Below, piece by piece: positions 1 to 12,575 of a stretch of DNA of 64,000 nucleotides (positions are counted from its first letter, which is position 1; each line of letters opens with the position of its first letter). A program made the translations under genes and the position numbers. Source of the stretch: Echinometra lucunter (taxonomy: Eukaryota; Echinodermata; Echinoidea; Camarodonta; Echinometridae); the NCBI GenBank assembly GCA_029962745.1, contig CM057169.1, forward strand, positions 14,287,193 through 14,351,192, read 5' to 3'. Below the pieces are notes generated by a model. The model did no database searches and had not been told where the DNA came from. It saw only the letters and a program-made list of their open reading frames with translations.

Positions 1-663
1 AGGATCGTGATGGTGGAGGACAAAGACCTACAATAATAACAGCAATGATAACGATAATAGTGATAATAATAACACAAATCACATCAATTACAATGATACT
101 AATGATACTAATCTTGATAATAATGATAATAATAATAGTGAAGAAAATTTATGTGCTTTTTTCTAATGGGCAAAGTACAAGTAAAAGGGTTGTATTTCGG
201 ATCATTCTGTTTTTCTGGAGGATGGGTCATATCATATCTGGCATGATTAGTGAGACGACTCAACTCTTGAATAAACGTCTACTGCTCGGGATCCCATTAC
301 TTAACAAAATATCGGACCTGTATTATGGACTTAAATCATAATTTTTTTAACTGATGTGCTTTTATTTTATTCATGACCAAAAAAGATTGTGCTACGATCG
401 AAACGGGCAAAGTGGGCATTTCCGAATCAATAAAACTCAGTTTATTTTATAACAAAAAAAAGTGCAAAACAATTTTATCAGGCCTACATTAAAGTTTTAA
501 ATTTAAGCTCCCAGGTAATTATCTTCAAAGATAAAAGCAATACAAATTAATATAGCTAGGGCTGACTGCTGTTAAAAGCCTCTTTTTCAAGCTCGATGTT
601 CTTTACTTGCTGGTATCTTTTTGTGAACCTCCCGTCTGCATGGTCTGTACATGATCCATCTTT
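1..663. other. AT-rich sequence without a recognised gene
   Basis: Contains AATAAT/GATAAT-like microsatellite text at 30-150. The short open frame there is a by-product. Confidence 0.6.
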
Positions 664-815
664 GTTATTTTTCATTGCTTATGCCTTGGCTTCGGCCCTG
701 CGGTTTCAAACCTAGGCCTTAGCCTTGGCCTTGGGGATCCACAGTCATGGCTTGGCCCTGAGGGTTCAAGTCTTGGCCTTAGCCTTGGCCTTTTTGGTTT
801 TGGCCTTGGCTAAAA
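664..815. repeat. GCCTTG hexamer minisatellite
   Basis: Repeated TTGGCCTTAGCCTTGGCCTT phrases, with an internal duplication of the block containing CCCTG-GGTTCAA. Nothing coding is seen around it. Confidence 0.7.
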
Positions 816-1127
816 TACTGACATAATTATGAACATAAATATTTGTCAGAAACACGTCAATATGACCCTGAAACAAATATTCTAATTTAGTAATGATAAG
901 CGCCTCTAAACCCCCAAACCAACCAACCAACCAACCAACCACCTACGGCAGGGCAAACTTGTCAGTTAAACTTTCCAATAAAATTGTTTTCTTGATCATC
1001 AATTAAGAAATGAAACCACTACGTGGAAATGAAAGTTCGATATTATACAAACGATGGAGCAAAGATATCGAGCTGTATCCCCGGGGGCTGTATCCTCGCC
1101 CTTTGCCATCATTCATGTGATATCTAC

Positions 1128-1522
1128 CATCGGCGTAAAATCCGTTTTGAGGAGGGGGGGGGGGATGATCGACTTTTTTTGCCGAAATTTCTTGTGTGAA
1201 CTCACATTTAAGTATAAACACACAACACCCTTACTCACCCGAACAGATCCCCCCCATACACACATATAATCCTTTTATTTTGAGAGCGAGCGAAAAATAA
1301 CAAATTTTAATAGTTTTTAAGAGCATTTCAAATGAAAATTCCACTGCCAGACTATGTGACCGTCGTTTATGACATTCTTATCAAAAATTCACCAACTGAT
1401 TAATTACAATATAATTTTTCCTTAAAAGGTGGGGGGGGGGGGGGATTTTTTTTATACCCGCCACCCCCCTACTCTCGAAATAGTGGAGGATATATCCCCA
1501 TCCCCCCGGGATGTAGGCCAGT
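1128..1522. mobile_element. hAT-like non-autonomous element, 395 bp
   Basis: Flanked by the direct repeat GATATCTAC (1119-1127 and 1523-1531). The ends are imperfect inverted repeats: CATCGGCGTAAAATCC on the left, and ACTGGCCTACATCC as the complement of the right end. It contains a G12 tract and shares its interior (ATGATCGAC...GCCGA, GAGCGAGCGA) with the elements at 2427 and 4412. Confidence 0.65.
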
Positions 1523-1927
1523 GATATCTACTAGTTATAAATGTTATAACACTCCAAGTACGACTACTCACCAAAAGTGCCGATGATTACTTTGTTGCCA
1601 GTAGCTGAAAGAAGAAAAGAAAGGGAAGAAAGGGGAAAAATGTTCATCCAATAACGTATTCATTCATTCATTCTTCATTCATTCATTCATCTATCTATTC
1701 ACAGAGAAAAGGAGAGGGAGAAGACGGTTACAATTTGCTCCACTGCTATGACGTTGCCACGGTGGATGTGCAGTTTGATCGGAGGTCATTGTTAACCACC
1801 AAAATGTTGGTAAATGTGGGACAGAAGAAAAAAATATATCAATCGAAGTAAAATCCAAATCCAGTATATATATTTCTTCGTCATGTTCGTAGGAGTCTGT
1901 GGCAGCTGAATCCAGAGGGTTGATCCT

Positions 1928-2066
1928 GGGCCCCGTTTCATTAAGCTTGTAATCAATAACAAGTTGCAATAAGCTCCTGAAATACTTGCATCTGACTGGC
2001 TGGGAGTAAATTTGTCATAGAAATGTGGCAGTTGTTACTGATAACAAGTTTTGTGAAACGTGGCCC
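1928..2066. mobile_element. GGGCCCCGTTTCATTA MITE copy
   Basis: Same family as 29573-29720, same orientation, with CATCTGACTGGCTGGGAGTA inside and GAAACGTGGCCC at the end. Confidence 0.8.
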
Positions 2067-2426
2067 AGTAAAATCAATGATCGATACCTGCATTATTTTG
2101 TTTTAGTTTTTTTTGTGTGTGTTGTTTTGATACAATAAGTATACAGGGAAGTGCTACTTGAGTTGTCCAGGAAGATTGTGAAACACGAACAAAGTAGTTT
2201 TGTACTAATAGAGGAAGTGCCATACAGGAATGATAACCAAGCAGTAAAAAAACTGCACTGGTTTAGCCGATGCCATGGACATGATGGAGGGATTTCAAAA
2301 TGGGTGTTATGCAGTTGGACCTCCATATAAAATAGGAATTCAGGCATCGAGTATTCTGTAATCGTTGCAAAAAGAAAGTTGACTTCGTGGCAAGCGGTAC
2401 ATAACATAATTACAAAGTCTAACTAA

Positions 2427-3334
2427 CAGTGGCGTAGACAGGTTCTTACACCGGCGGGGGGGGGGGATGATATGCCGTTCACGAGAAATCGAGGATCAAT
2501 TTCGTATACAGATACACACACACGCACACGTACACCCACACTCACATTTTTTTTTTTGTCAAACTCACACTTAAGTATAAACACACGCCCTCACCCACCT
2601 GCACAGACCCCCTTACACACATTTTGATTATCTTGCGAGCGAACGAAGCGAGCGAGCACAATATTACCATTTTTCTGATTTTCAATCCCATTTTCAAATA
2701 GAAATTCTATAATATGATGAGCGAGCAAAGCGAGTCAGAAATAACCACTTTTTTGGTTTTCACTCGCATTTTCAAACAAAAATTCCGAAATATGATGAGT
2801 GAACGAAGCGAGCGAGCCAAAAATAAGCGCTTTTCTGGTTTTAAATCACATTTTCAAATAGAAATTCTAAAATATGACGGTTGTTTATGACAGATTATCA
2901 AAAATTTTATTAACTGATTAATTCAAATATCATTTCTTCCTTAAATAGTGGGGGGATATTTGTACACGCCATCCCCCCTCTAAAAAATCGGGGGGATATA
3001 TCCCCCATCCCCCCAGGATTTACGCCAGTGATGCACAGACATAAATAGAAGATATACGCACCGTGACAAACGAATATAGAATATGGACTGACACATTATT
3101 GCATATTTGCATCGCGCTATCTATCATTTTTTTTTTCAAAATTTTGTTGTTACACCACTTCAGAAAAACTGTGACGGCGCCGAAATTACCCAAAAGTAAT
3201 ATAAATAACTAATAAATCAGAATAATGATCGATATAGTTATGACAGTAATCGTCATTTCAGTCACAATAACGATGATGATGATAACTATTATTATGATAA
3301 GCATAATAATAATAATACATAACTGATCATCATC

Positions 3335-3383
<49 letters not shown>

Positions 3384-3591
3384 CATTATCATCGTTGTTG
3401 TTGTTGTTATTATTGTTGTTGTTATTTTGATAATAATTATTGTTATCATTAATTTTAAGCAAACATCCTTCCCTAAAACCTGGGGGGGGGGGGATGATTG
3501 TACATGTCATCTCCCCCACCTTGTGAGGTGGGGGGGGGGGGATGCATACCCATCCCCCCCCCCCCCCCCCCCCCCGCTGTCTGCGCCCCTG
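2427..3591. mobile_element. hAT-like non-autonomous element, 1165 bp, perfect 8-bp TSD
   Basis: The target-site duplication is CTAACTAA (2419-2426 and 3592-3599). Inverted ends are CAGTGGCGTAGACAG and, on the complement, CAGGGGCGCAGACAG. The interior holds tandem blocks with AAGCGAGCGAGC and TTTTCAAATAGAAATTCT, a (TTA)n run and several G/C homopolymers. No transposase ORF is present. The 8-bp TSD and CAG start are standard for hAT. Confidence 0.85.
3335..3377. repeat. (TTA)n microsatellite, first hAT copy
   Basis: Pure ATT/TTA run. The matching position in the second hAT copy (5380-5445) is longer, so the tract expanded after the copies diverged. Confidence 0.9.
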
Positions 3592-3688
3592 CTAACTAAA
3601 ATGAAATGAGGGCCTTTACGATATTTCATTGGCAGAATGCGTACGATATCAAAAGATCATTCCTTAGACTTGCTCGGATTTGATTTAG

Positions 3689-4376
3689 TGATGGCGCTTC
3701 ACGCAACGCTTGCGAAAAGCCACTGTGTTATTGAGACCGAGCATCACGTACGAACCAGTTTTGTTGCGAATAACAGATGGCGAAGCTCGGTATTGTCACT
3801 CTGGGCTGACTTCGTGTACGCATGATCGTTCGAAATTTTGCGTAAAAGGGGGTCTTTTTAGAGCATGTTCACGAACAAAGAAAAAGCTTGCTTTTATGAG
3901 CTTGTACCCGAAATCCAAAAAAGGGTGTTTTGAGCTTGTACTCGAAATTGAAAAAAGGTTGTGTTTTTTTCTCGTCATTGTTTGTAATTTTCTGTTTTTT
4001 ACTCAGACGTGAATTGAATTTGAAAGGGGTGGTTTTGTAAAAGTATACTTGGAATGCGAAAAATAGGGGTGTTTTTTAAAAGCCAATTTGTACCCGTTTG
4101 TGCCAAATAGGGGTAAAAATGGCTGAAAATGTACTTGAAACACCGCGAAATAGGGGTCAAATTCCGGGTTGCCAAACGATCACGGTTACACCTTTGAATA
4201 TAGAGGGACAACACCGGGTGTCGAAGTAGCTATCGACTTTCGCAGAAGTTGGCAGAACTTATATCGGACATACGCGAGTGACATAGCATAAAAGTCCGAA
4301 AAACTTCGTCGAAACTCGTGAACTGTCATGGCTCTGCCCTGTGGGGCTTTCGCAAGCGTTGCGTGAAGCACTATCC
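3689..4376. mobile_element. Inverted-repeat element between the two hAT copies
   Basis: The left end has GCTTCACGCAACGCTTGCGA and the right end its complement (TCGCAAGCGTTGCGTGAAGC). The interior repeats phrases such as GAAATAGGGGT and GAAAAATAGGGGTG. The TSD was not resolved. Confidence 0.6.
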
Positions 4377-4411
4377 ATTATACCGGGCCATTATAGTCCG
4401 AAGTCAAATGT

Positions 4412-4524
4412 AACTCCTAAGGGGGGGGGGGGATGATTTGCCGTTCACGAGAAATCGAGGATCAATTTCGTATACAGATACACACACACGCACGCACACA
4501 CACACCCACCCACCCTCACACACA

Positions 4525-4555
<31 letters not shown>

Positions 4556-5390
4556 GCGCGCGCCCACAAACACACACCCACACACATAAACCCGAATGCA
4601 CAGCACCGGGGTAAATCCACTTTGAGGAGTGGGGGGGGGGGGGGGGATGATCGACTTTTTTGCCGATTTTTTTTCTGTCGAACTCACACTTAAATATAAA
4701 CACACGCCCTCACCCACCTGCACAGACCCCTTACACACATTTTAATTTTATCTTGTGAGCGAGCGAGCCCCAAATAACCACTCTTCTGGTTTTCAATCGC
4801 ATTTTCAAATAGAAATTCTGAAATATGATGAGCGAGCGAAGCGAGCGAGCCAAAAATAACACTTTTCTGGTTTTAAATCGCATTTTCAAATAGAAATTCT
4901 AACATATGATGGTTGTTTATGACAGATTATTAAAAATTTTATTAATGATTAATTCAAATATCATTTTTTCCTTAAAAAGTGGGGTGGGGGAATATTTGTA
5001 CACGCCATGCACCTCTCAAAAAAGTGGGGGATATATCCCCCCCATCCCCCGGGATTTACGCCAATGATGCACGGATATAAATAGAAGATATACGCACCGT
5101 GACAAACGAATATAGAATATGGACTTACATACACTATTGCATATTTACATCGCGATATTTATCTTTTTAAAAATTATGTTGTTATACCACTTCAGAAAAA
5201 CTGTGACGGCGCCGAAATTACCCAAAAGTAATATAAATAACTACATAAATCAGAATAATGATCAATATAGTTATGATAGTAATCGTCATTTCAGTCACAC
5301 TGACGATGATGATGATGATGATGATGATAACTTTTATTATTATCATAGGCATAATAGGAATAATACATTACTAATTATTATTATTATTAA

Positions 5391-5442
<52 letters not shown>

Positions 5443-5671
5443 GTTATTATTATCATTATTATTATTGTTGTTGTTGTTATTGGTGTTGTTAATGATAATT
5501 ATTATTATCATTATTGCTGTTCCTATCATTTCTAAATTGTTAATTCAGTTTAATTGTAAGCAAACATCCTTCCGTAAAACGGGGGGGGGGATGATTGAAC
5601 ATGTCCCCCCCCCCCCACCATGTGAGGTGGGGGGATGCATACCCCTCATCCCCCCGCTGTCTAAGCCCCTG
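4412..5671. mobile_element. Second copy of the hAT-like element, left end lost
   Basis: Co-linear with 2427-3591 from the sequence after its G tract (GCCGTTCACGAGAAATCGAG) to the right end CTGTCTAAGCCCCTG. It carries expanded (CA)n(CG)n and (TTA)n tracts. The left TIR is not visible. It lies in direct orientation about 800 bp from the first copy. Confidence 0.8.
4478..4592. repeat. (CA)n-(CG)n alternating purine-pyrimidine tract
   Basis: About 115 bp of CACACA followed by roughly ten CG dinucleotides and more CA. It lies inside the second hAT copy and is likely to adopt Z-DNA under supercoiling. Confidence 0.85.
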
Positions 5672-5732
5672 TATACAGGTATAACACAATCATCAAAATG
5701 AATTGATGGTATATTCATTATTATTATTATTA

Positions 5733-5998
5733 CAGGGGCGGCGCCAGGGTATTTCGATGGGGGAGGGGCAAGATGACCATAGATGAGTTTATTTACGTCT
5801 TTAAATGAAACAAACAAAAAACAAAAAACAAAACCCAGGGGTATCATATAGTTGCATGAACCTGCCCTGTCTTTCCCCATACTCTTCTTACTTCTCCCTA
5901 TTCCTTATTCTTCTTTTTCTCCTATTTTTTCTATTTGATCACTTGAAAAATCGGGGGGGGGGGGGGGTCGCCTCCATGTAGCCCCGCCCCCGCTACTG
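5733..5998. mobile_element. Short hAT-like element, 266 bp
   Basis: Starts CAGGGGCGGCGCCAGGGTAT and ends with GCCCCGCCCCCGCTACTG. Flanks TATTATTA and TATTATTT form an 8-bp TSD with one mismatch. It contains a G17 tract. A relative in opposite orientation lies at 10657-10860. Confidence 0.75.
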
Positions 5999-8280
5999 TA
6001 TTATTTTCTTTTGTAAACTGAGCTTGGATCGAAAGGTCAGAATTTAACAATCGTTACGATGGTAAAGCTATTCATGTCGATTGAATTATAGTCCCCCTTT
6101 TCACTTTAGATATCTATTTGTTCCTTCTTAGTCATCTAATCAAACAGACCAAACCACCATCTAAAAGGAAGCAAAGGTGGTGCTATTGGGTTACACTATA
6201 CTGAAATGAAATTCGTTTATATAATTTTCACCTTTAGGGCCAGAATCATGCAGTGTTTTTTTTATATGGGTTATTATAGTTCAAACATTACTATGATAAC
6301 CGTGGTTTTTTATTCTGTAGAAACGCAAATTTCATTATACATAACTAAAAGATGAGTGTTTAAAAACACGGGTTTGTTTGTTTGTTTTATTCCCATGTAT
6401 AAAAATTACACACATAAATACATATATACAAAAAATATAGTGGTCATAGATACAAAATATGAAGTGGTAAAGGTAATGGAGTAAATGAAACATACGGCTG
6501 GTAGTCCATAATCAGCTGCAATATTATATTGCTGCTGGTCTTCCATGGAGCCAGTATACTGCATTGTATAAGGGTGTGAAATAACTCACACTCCCGCTCA
6601 CCACTGCGCCCGTTTCGCACGGCGCGCCCGTAGTCGACCCCCCGACATAGCACCATATTGGCAGTTGAAGACAAGACATGTAAGTGAACAGACATACGGT
6701 ATACGGCTCCAACATTACGTCTCAGCTCTCGATTTCTGGACACAGCTTCTGAGATCTCAGAGACACTGGAACCAGCCTTAAATAGGTAAATTTCTGTGTC
6801 CTGTTTTTTCGTGTCCTTCATTAATATATTACTAGCATAATAAGATAATTACCTTACATATAGGAAGTTGACCCCCCAAAACAACAACAACAAGGAAACA
6901 AAAAACAACAACAACAACAACAACAAAACAACACCCATGCATACGTAATCTCCTACCAACCCTCACCCCCTTCCCACCGCGGGTAAAAATCAAAGATTTT
7001 TTTTTTTTCAAATAGCACAAATATATTTCATAAACTTAAAAAAAAGGTACATTTGAATGAATTGAAAGTGGTGACGTTACGCAGATATAAAGGAATTCTG
7101 TTATATTCACACGCAGCTCTATACGATAAAGACCTTTTACAACTATGAGTTTTCGATTTAGGTAAGCTTCTCATTTCGAAGAGGTTTAGCTTTCATGTAA
7201 AACACATTTTTTCACATATTCAGGTGTCATATCATAAGAATTTTATACGTAAAATGATACCAAGTGTATCGTCTCTTTTGAATTGCGTCCCAACCCAGAA
7301 TAGTGTGTATTTGGGAGGTAGAAGTGTGTGAATAGGGGTCAATTTGTTTTTTTAAAGATGATCAGGAAGAGATTTGTGTGCAGAATGCCGTACAATATCA
7401 CTGTAATCAATAAAGGTAAGATTATACAGCTATATATTAGTTTCAATTCTGACATAATTACAAAATGCTTTATTGCCTTGAGAAAAGACTAATAAACAGG
7501 TAAGCGCAAAACAGCGCTTCAATACTGCTATGAAACACGTTGAAGCTGGCTTCACATTTTGGTCTTATTAAAAAAAGCACCCTTAGATAATTCCGAAATA
7601 GATATTCTCTAGAATGTGAAGCTATCTCGGTGGTTAATAACGATATTCATTTTCACTTTGGAGCTATCAATCAAATAACCCATTACACAAGCTTTTGTTC
7701 TTTATACAACAACGTGGTGTGACGTAGAGGGTCAAGAGATGAAAGCCTAGTCATACTCTGACGATTTGTAAAGCCTAACCACAACAAAGTGATTGCTTTG
7801 TCGTAACTAACGACTGCAATATATCTACGCAGAGGCGCAAACATCTTTTTGAACACATGAACAGCTTTCTTACAAAAGGCGCTAAATCCATTTGAGTAAC
7901 TTTAGAGAAAAATACATTATTTGTCCTGAATTCGAACACGTGTCAATGGGAACTAAAAATTACAAAGCACGGTGTTTAATATTTCTTGATAACTTTGCTT
8001 CGATTTTTATTCATATAGCATAGAAGATTACTCCAGCTGAATAACACGATGACGTTAATAGCTCAACTTTGATAAAAACTGGACATAGCGCCTTTTGGAA
8101 GCAAGCTCTTCATAGTTTCCACTGAGAAGCTGTTGGCGTTTTTCCATAATGAGCATATGATGAGCATGTTGCCCAAACCCAAGGAAACTCTGTCAATATT
8201 TTGAAATACGTGCTTACGCTTGGAAAATGTTACTGTTACGTTAATTAAAGAGTTGTAATATGATTTGGGGTAAGGTTGAC
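5999..8280. other. Gene-free stretch
   Basis: AT-rich. It includes the LINE-like end at 6372-6830 and a (CAA)n run at 6881-6930. Nothing else is recognisable on either strand. Confidence 0.5.
6372..6830 (-). mobile_element. Probable LINE-like 3' end with a 125-codon open frame, minus strand
   Basis: The minus strand ends with GGGAATAAAACAAACAAACA, a retroposon-type tail. Upstream an open frame (6821-6444) reads SSVSEISEAVSRNRELRRNV and NGRSGERECELFHTLIQ. I do not recognise the protein. Codon 1 and the splice context are not convincing for a host gene. Confidence 0.35.
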
Positions 8281-8640
8281 AAAGGAGAATGAAACTCTGG
8301 GTAGAATAAATTTCAATGAAAAGAGAGGAATTAAAGCTTGAAAAGTCTCAACTTACTTTCTATGGCAATCCTCAAATTGGCAATGTTGCTTCAAAGTAGC
8401 AGGTTTCGAAAGACAACTCGCAATATGTTTTGTACACATAATTTCATATTTTGTCCATTATCTTTAAAGATGCTGCTTGTATCGTTATGAATTCAACATA
8501 GGATCACCATATAAAGTAAATGGAGACTTTTCAAGCTTTCATAACTAATTTCGTAACCAATTTTTTTATTTATGAAAGTGTTTCTCTCTATCCTTTCTTT
8601 TCATTAAAATTGATTTTCCCCAGAGTTTCATTCTCCTTTA
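8281..8640. mobile_element. MITE with AAAGGAGAATGAAAC termini, 360 bp
   Basis: The left end AAAGGAGAATGAAACTCTGG and the right end CCAGAGTTTCATTCTCCTTT are inverted repeats. Weaker inverted similarity continues inward (CTTGAAAAGTCTC against GAGACTTTTCAAG). The termini resemble those of the 12983-14519 element. Confidence 0.75.
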
Positions 8641-9607
8641 AGTATTCGGTTTTTTGTGTAGGATGTTGACCAGTAATTGTCGCGAGTATGTGCCGTATAA
8701 CCCAAACAGGCAAGTCCAAGCAATTTCGTCAAATTATGTTACCGACCACATCTAAGAAAATTTGTTTTTCTGATGATTGTATTAAGAAAATAACCCGACT
8801 AGAGCAGCGATATCCATATACTGGTACATCCAATGTGCATTAAAATTATTTTGGATTTTGGTAGTTCCATGATATTGGGTAACCTAAGATTCAATGACGT
8901 TGTACTCCCAAACTTTATGATGTTTACGCAGAACTTTTCCAAAGGGATAAGATTACAGTCCCTTCAATACCATTGAGTTCAGTCCTTGAACGTGCCCTTG
9001 AACCTAGAAGTGTAATAGCAACAATACTGCTCTCGCATACAACAGATCGATGCAAGGCTAAAGATGACAAAAGGGAACTCGGCCTTTATTTTTCGGGTGA
9101 TTTCATCCTTTTCTCTGTTCTTCCTGAGTACACCCATGGGCTAACTATCGGCGAAATATTTTAATCCGTGGGCGTTTTTTTTTTGTGTGTCAAAGAGACC
9201 ATGCGTGACTTGAATTCAGGCACTTGAGTTTAATGCTTCAAATGGCGTCCCGTTGATTGAGCATTATATAGCAAAAAATATATAGATATATCAGTAAATA
9301 AATTTCTTTGACCTTATTCACAATATACATGTCTATCCCAATAAATCAAAGACAAAACAAACAAAAATACTTAAAAACAAAACAGATATACAATTTATTC
9401 GCAGTTAATAAACCATCAATTTAAAGTGAAAAAAACCCACCAAACTTCAAGTCTAGGAATATTGGAAAATTAATAATATGCAAGTGATGCATGCGACAAT
9501 GTTCATCATGGCATCCGTCCACCCTCGTATTTAGGCTGTGAACATAAAACAACAACATCCCGACGCTGTTATTGTTTCATAGCTTGGAACACCAGACAGA
9601 TAGGCTA
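8641..9607. other. Gene-free stretch
   Basis: Unique-looking AT-rich DNA. One 63-codon frame at 8973-9164 has no recognised motif or splice context. Confidence 0.5.
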
Positions 9608-9616
9608 GAGTCTCAC

Positions 9617-10215
9617 CCCCCCGGGGGGGGGGGGGGGTGTCACTTCCATTGAAGAGTGGACAGCATCCGTGAGAAAAAAAAAACGCGGAAAAGGGATATT
9701 TCTTCAGGGGTAGGCGCGCAACGCGAATAGAGTGTCAAAAACGCCCGAAAATGAAAAAAGCCCCCCCCCCTAAATCAGGATAATTTAAAACGCGAAAAGG
9801 GTATGTAATTTGCACCGACTGCAGGACAACGAACTAAAACATCGTCTTTCTAGTTTTGTGCTGCAGGACCGACTGTAACAAGACCCGTGAACGGAAAATC
9901 AATAACGCCTGTGTAAAACATAATGAGACAGTGAATTATCTCGAGATAAAAACGGCTCCAAACTTTCAATTTACCCCACTATCACTCTCAAGGCAGTGGG
10001 AATATTCTCGTTTATGGGTATGAATATCCCAACAATAATTAATGAAATCCCTGTTTAGGGTGTGCAAATCTGGGACATCTGCACAAAATCCCTGTTTAGG
10101 GTGTCCTAGCGGCCTGCTCTTGAATCCTCGTATAGGGTGCTTTTTAGGACGATTCTCGCGGATGCTGTCCACTCTTCAATGGAAGTGACCCCCCACCCCC
10201 CCCCCCCCCCCCCGG
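9617..10215. mobile_element. Inverted-repeat DNA element, 599 bp, 9-bp TSD, G/C-homopolymer ends
   Basis: The TSD is GAGTCTCAC (9608-9616 and 10216-10224). The TIR of about 55 bp has a G15-17 tract, then GTCACTTCCATTGAAGAGTG and GACAGCATCCG. Inside are two copies of ATCCCTGTTTAGGGTGT. No ORF is present. A 9-bp TSD fits Mutator-like elements, but the superfamily is not certain. Confidence 0.8.
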
Positions 10216-10224
10216 GAGTCTCAC

Positions 10225-10600
10225 CAAGAAGACAAAACCGTTTAGCCCAAGTTCAAGTTCAAGTTCAAGTTCAAGTTCAGGTTTTATTTCCAGTATAACA
10301 CAAGACATATTTTTTTTTCTTCTTTTAAGCAGAAATATCGTAAATAAACAAACATACAACATTTTTTTCCTCTAATTAACATCAAAAACAAATTAAATGT
10401 CTGCTTGACATAGTGTATTAAAAGAAAAAAAAAGATATTGGAAAAGAGAAATCCACAAAAAAGCAATGCTTGTAGTGACGTGGATCCATGACATGGATCC
10501 AAATCCATGACATGACTGCTCGAGTCCATCTGGTCCCGGTTTTCATCAAGATTTGGTTGCACAAAAACTAAAAGAAACCAGTCAGGCGTGAGGTAAACGA
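10225..10600 (-). mobile_element. LINE-like 3' UTR with (AACTTG)n tail, minus strand
   Basis: The minus strand ends TACTGGAAATAAAACCTG followed by about four AACTTG units. Repeat-unit tails of this kind are typical of some non-LTR retrotransposons. The body (10560-10300) is AT-rich with no recognised domain. Confidence 0.5.
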
Positions 10601-10656
10601 GAAGAAGAATCTTTTTTATGGTTTTATCGTTAAATCACAATAGATACATGTATTAC

Positions 10657-10860
10657 CGGGGGGGGGGGCACTACGGGGGGGGGAGGGGGGCGAAAAAAGA
10701 AAAAAGAAAGAGGAGAAAAAAGAAGAAAAATAGGAGGAAGAAGAAAAAGGAGAGGCCTGGTGCCTGCAACTATTTTACACCCTACTTGTTCATGTAAAAC
10801 GTCAAGAAATTCAACTATGTCATCTTGCCCCTTTATTAAAATACCCTGGCGCCTCCCCTG
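10657..10860. mobile_element. Short hAT-like element, 204 bp, perfect 8-bp TSD
   Basis: The TSD is TGTATTAC (10649-10656 and 10861-10868). The right end, read on the complement, is CAGGGGAGGCGCCAGGGTAT, matching the start of the element at 5733. Both share GGGGCAAGATGAC. Confidence 0.8.
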
Positions 10861-10868
10861 TGTATTAC

Positions 10869-11716
10869 ACAATTTGACCTTTCTTTTCGCGCTGATTCGA
10901 AAGTTTGAAAGTTTATTGAAAACTCAAGACCCTTTTATGGTATTAGGATACAACGATAGCATACAAAACACTTTTTAAAAATAGTTTCTCGTTCAATGAG
11001 AACCAAAATAATTCCAAGGAAAAAAAAAATAAAAAGGAAATATGGCACAGCCTGAAAACAAGATATGATTTCAAACGAAAAGAAAATACATAAGATCATG
11101 AAAATAATATATTCAATGCTTTAAATAAGCTATAATATCTAAGAACAAAATTAGGCTAAATTTGAAAAACAGTTCACCAGTTCACTGTTAAAAGCTGATC
11201 CCTTTTTATACTTATTTGGATTATTCCAGTAACAATGTTTAAATGTTTTTTCTTTGCTCTTCAAAAACACTACGGCCGGTCATGGATTATTAGGGCTTAT
11301 TTTGAATTTTAATGGATGACAACGTTTTTTTAACCAATGAGGATCGGTGCGACAAATCCAATTAGACAGAACATTTGTTGATCAGGACAACAGTTGTCTG
11401 GGCGTGGTCAAGTTTTAATATCATATTTTTTGGTTTGTGTTCTGGTTTCTGTTATTTGTGTTTTTAGTGGGGGGGGGGGGGGGGTAGTCATATTCTTAAA
11501 ATGAAGAAATTTCCCTTCGATTCATTCAGTTGACAGCAACAATTTATCCATATCAGTCATGTTAATATGGTTGATATCAAAGTAATATTCCTATTCGATT
11601 CTATTAAAAAAAAAAATCTGTCTCCAATTCTTTACAAAATGGGAATGGAATCCTTTATTTCATCTCGTTCAGTCAACCCTGTTGTTAATAATAATAATAA
11701 TAATGATAATGATAAC

Positions 11717-11815
<99 letters not shown>

Positions 11816-12325
11816 GATTTGTAAGGCGCCATTCCACTTGATAATCAAATGCTAAAGGCGCAAATTCAATGCTTCCAAAAATCAACATGCTATAGTTTTT
11901 TTTTTTCATACTGCTAGAAAGCATCAACCAATTTCCCTGCATACACCTAATCATGACTATACTCCTGTTGATTTTGTTGCAGAAAATGTTTTTAAAAGAA
12001 TTGATCAATTGACAATTAGTGCAGTGAAAATGTTACTGCTATAATGAATCGATAGCGCTCGTATTATTTTTTATGACAGTAAATCATAAGCGATACCTCT
12101 AAAGCTTCTCTCAACTCTCTTTGTATTATCATTTCCTATGTGTACCACGTGTTTATACTGTTCAACTAAAGAAAACTCGTCATTGAATTTACCTTTGAGC
12201 GAACGTGTATTGTCTGTCATGTAACCGTCATAAACCATATCATGTAAACGTCCCGAATTTCCATAGCCAGAAGCATGGACAATGAAGAGGAACATTGTGA
12301 ACCTTACTGGTGTAATACACTCATG
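10869..12325. other. Gene-free stretch
   Basis: AT-rich. It includes a G17 tract near 11468 and the (AAT)n run at 11686-11815. No exon seen. Confidence 0.5.
11686..11815. repeat. (AAT)n microsatellite
   Basis: About 130 bp of AAT repeats with one ATAAATAAT interruption. Confidence 0.95.
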
Positions 12326-12575
12326 CACTCTAAAAAATGTTGGGTAAAAATGTGCCATGAGGGTAATTATGTATCCAACCAACCTTGGGCATTTCTATGG
12401 GCATTTCTTTTTATCCAATTTGATGGAAATTTTACCCATTCTAAAGTTATTACTGCTTACTTTTACCCTAACTGGATAATATGCTTCCCGCATTTGGGTA
12501 AAAATATTGCCGAAAGTTGGTTGGACGTATAATTACCCTCGTGCTGCTTAAAATTTTACCCATGTTTTTTACAGT
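12326..12575. mobile_element. MITE with CACTCTAAAAAA terminus, copy 1
   Basis: TIRs of about 58 bp run from CACTCTAAAAAATGTTGGGT to GAGGGTAATTATGTATCCAA, with the imperfect complement at the other end (TTTTACCCATGTTTTTTACAGT). Related to the element at 33441-33682. Confidence 0.75.

Noticed and set aside
3427..3609. Gly/Pro-rich short frames across G and C homopolymers here and at 1054, 5465, 42606 and 53362
   Set aside because: They arise from homopolymer tracts inside transposable elements.
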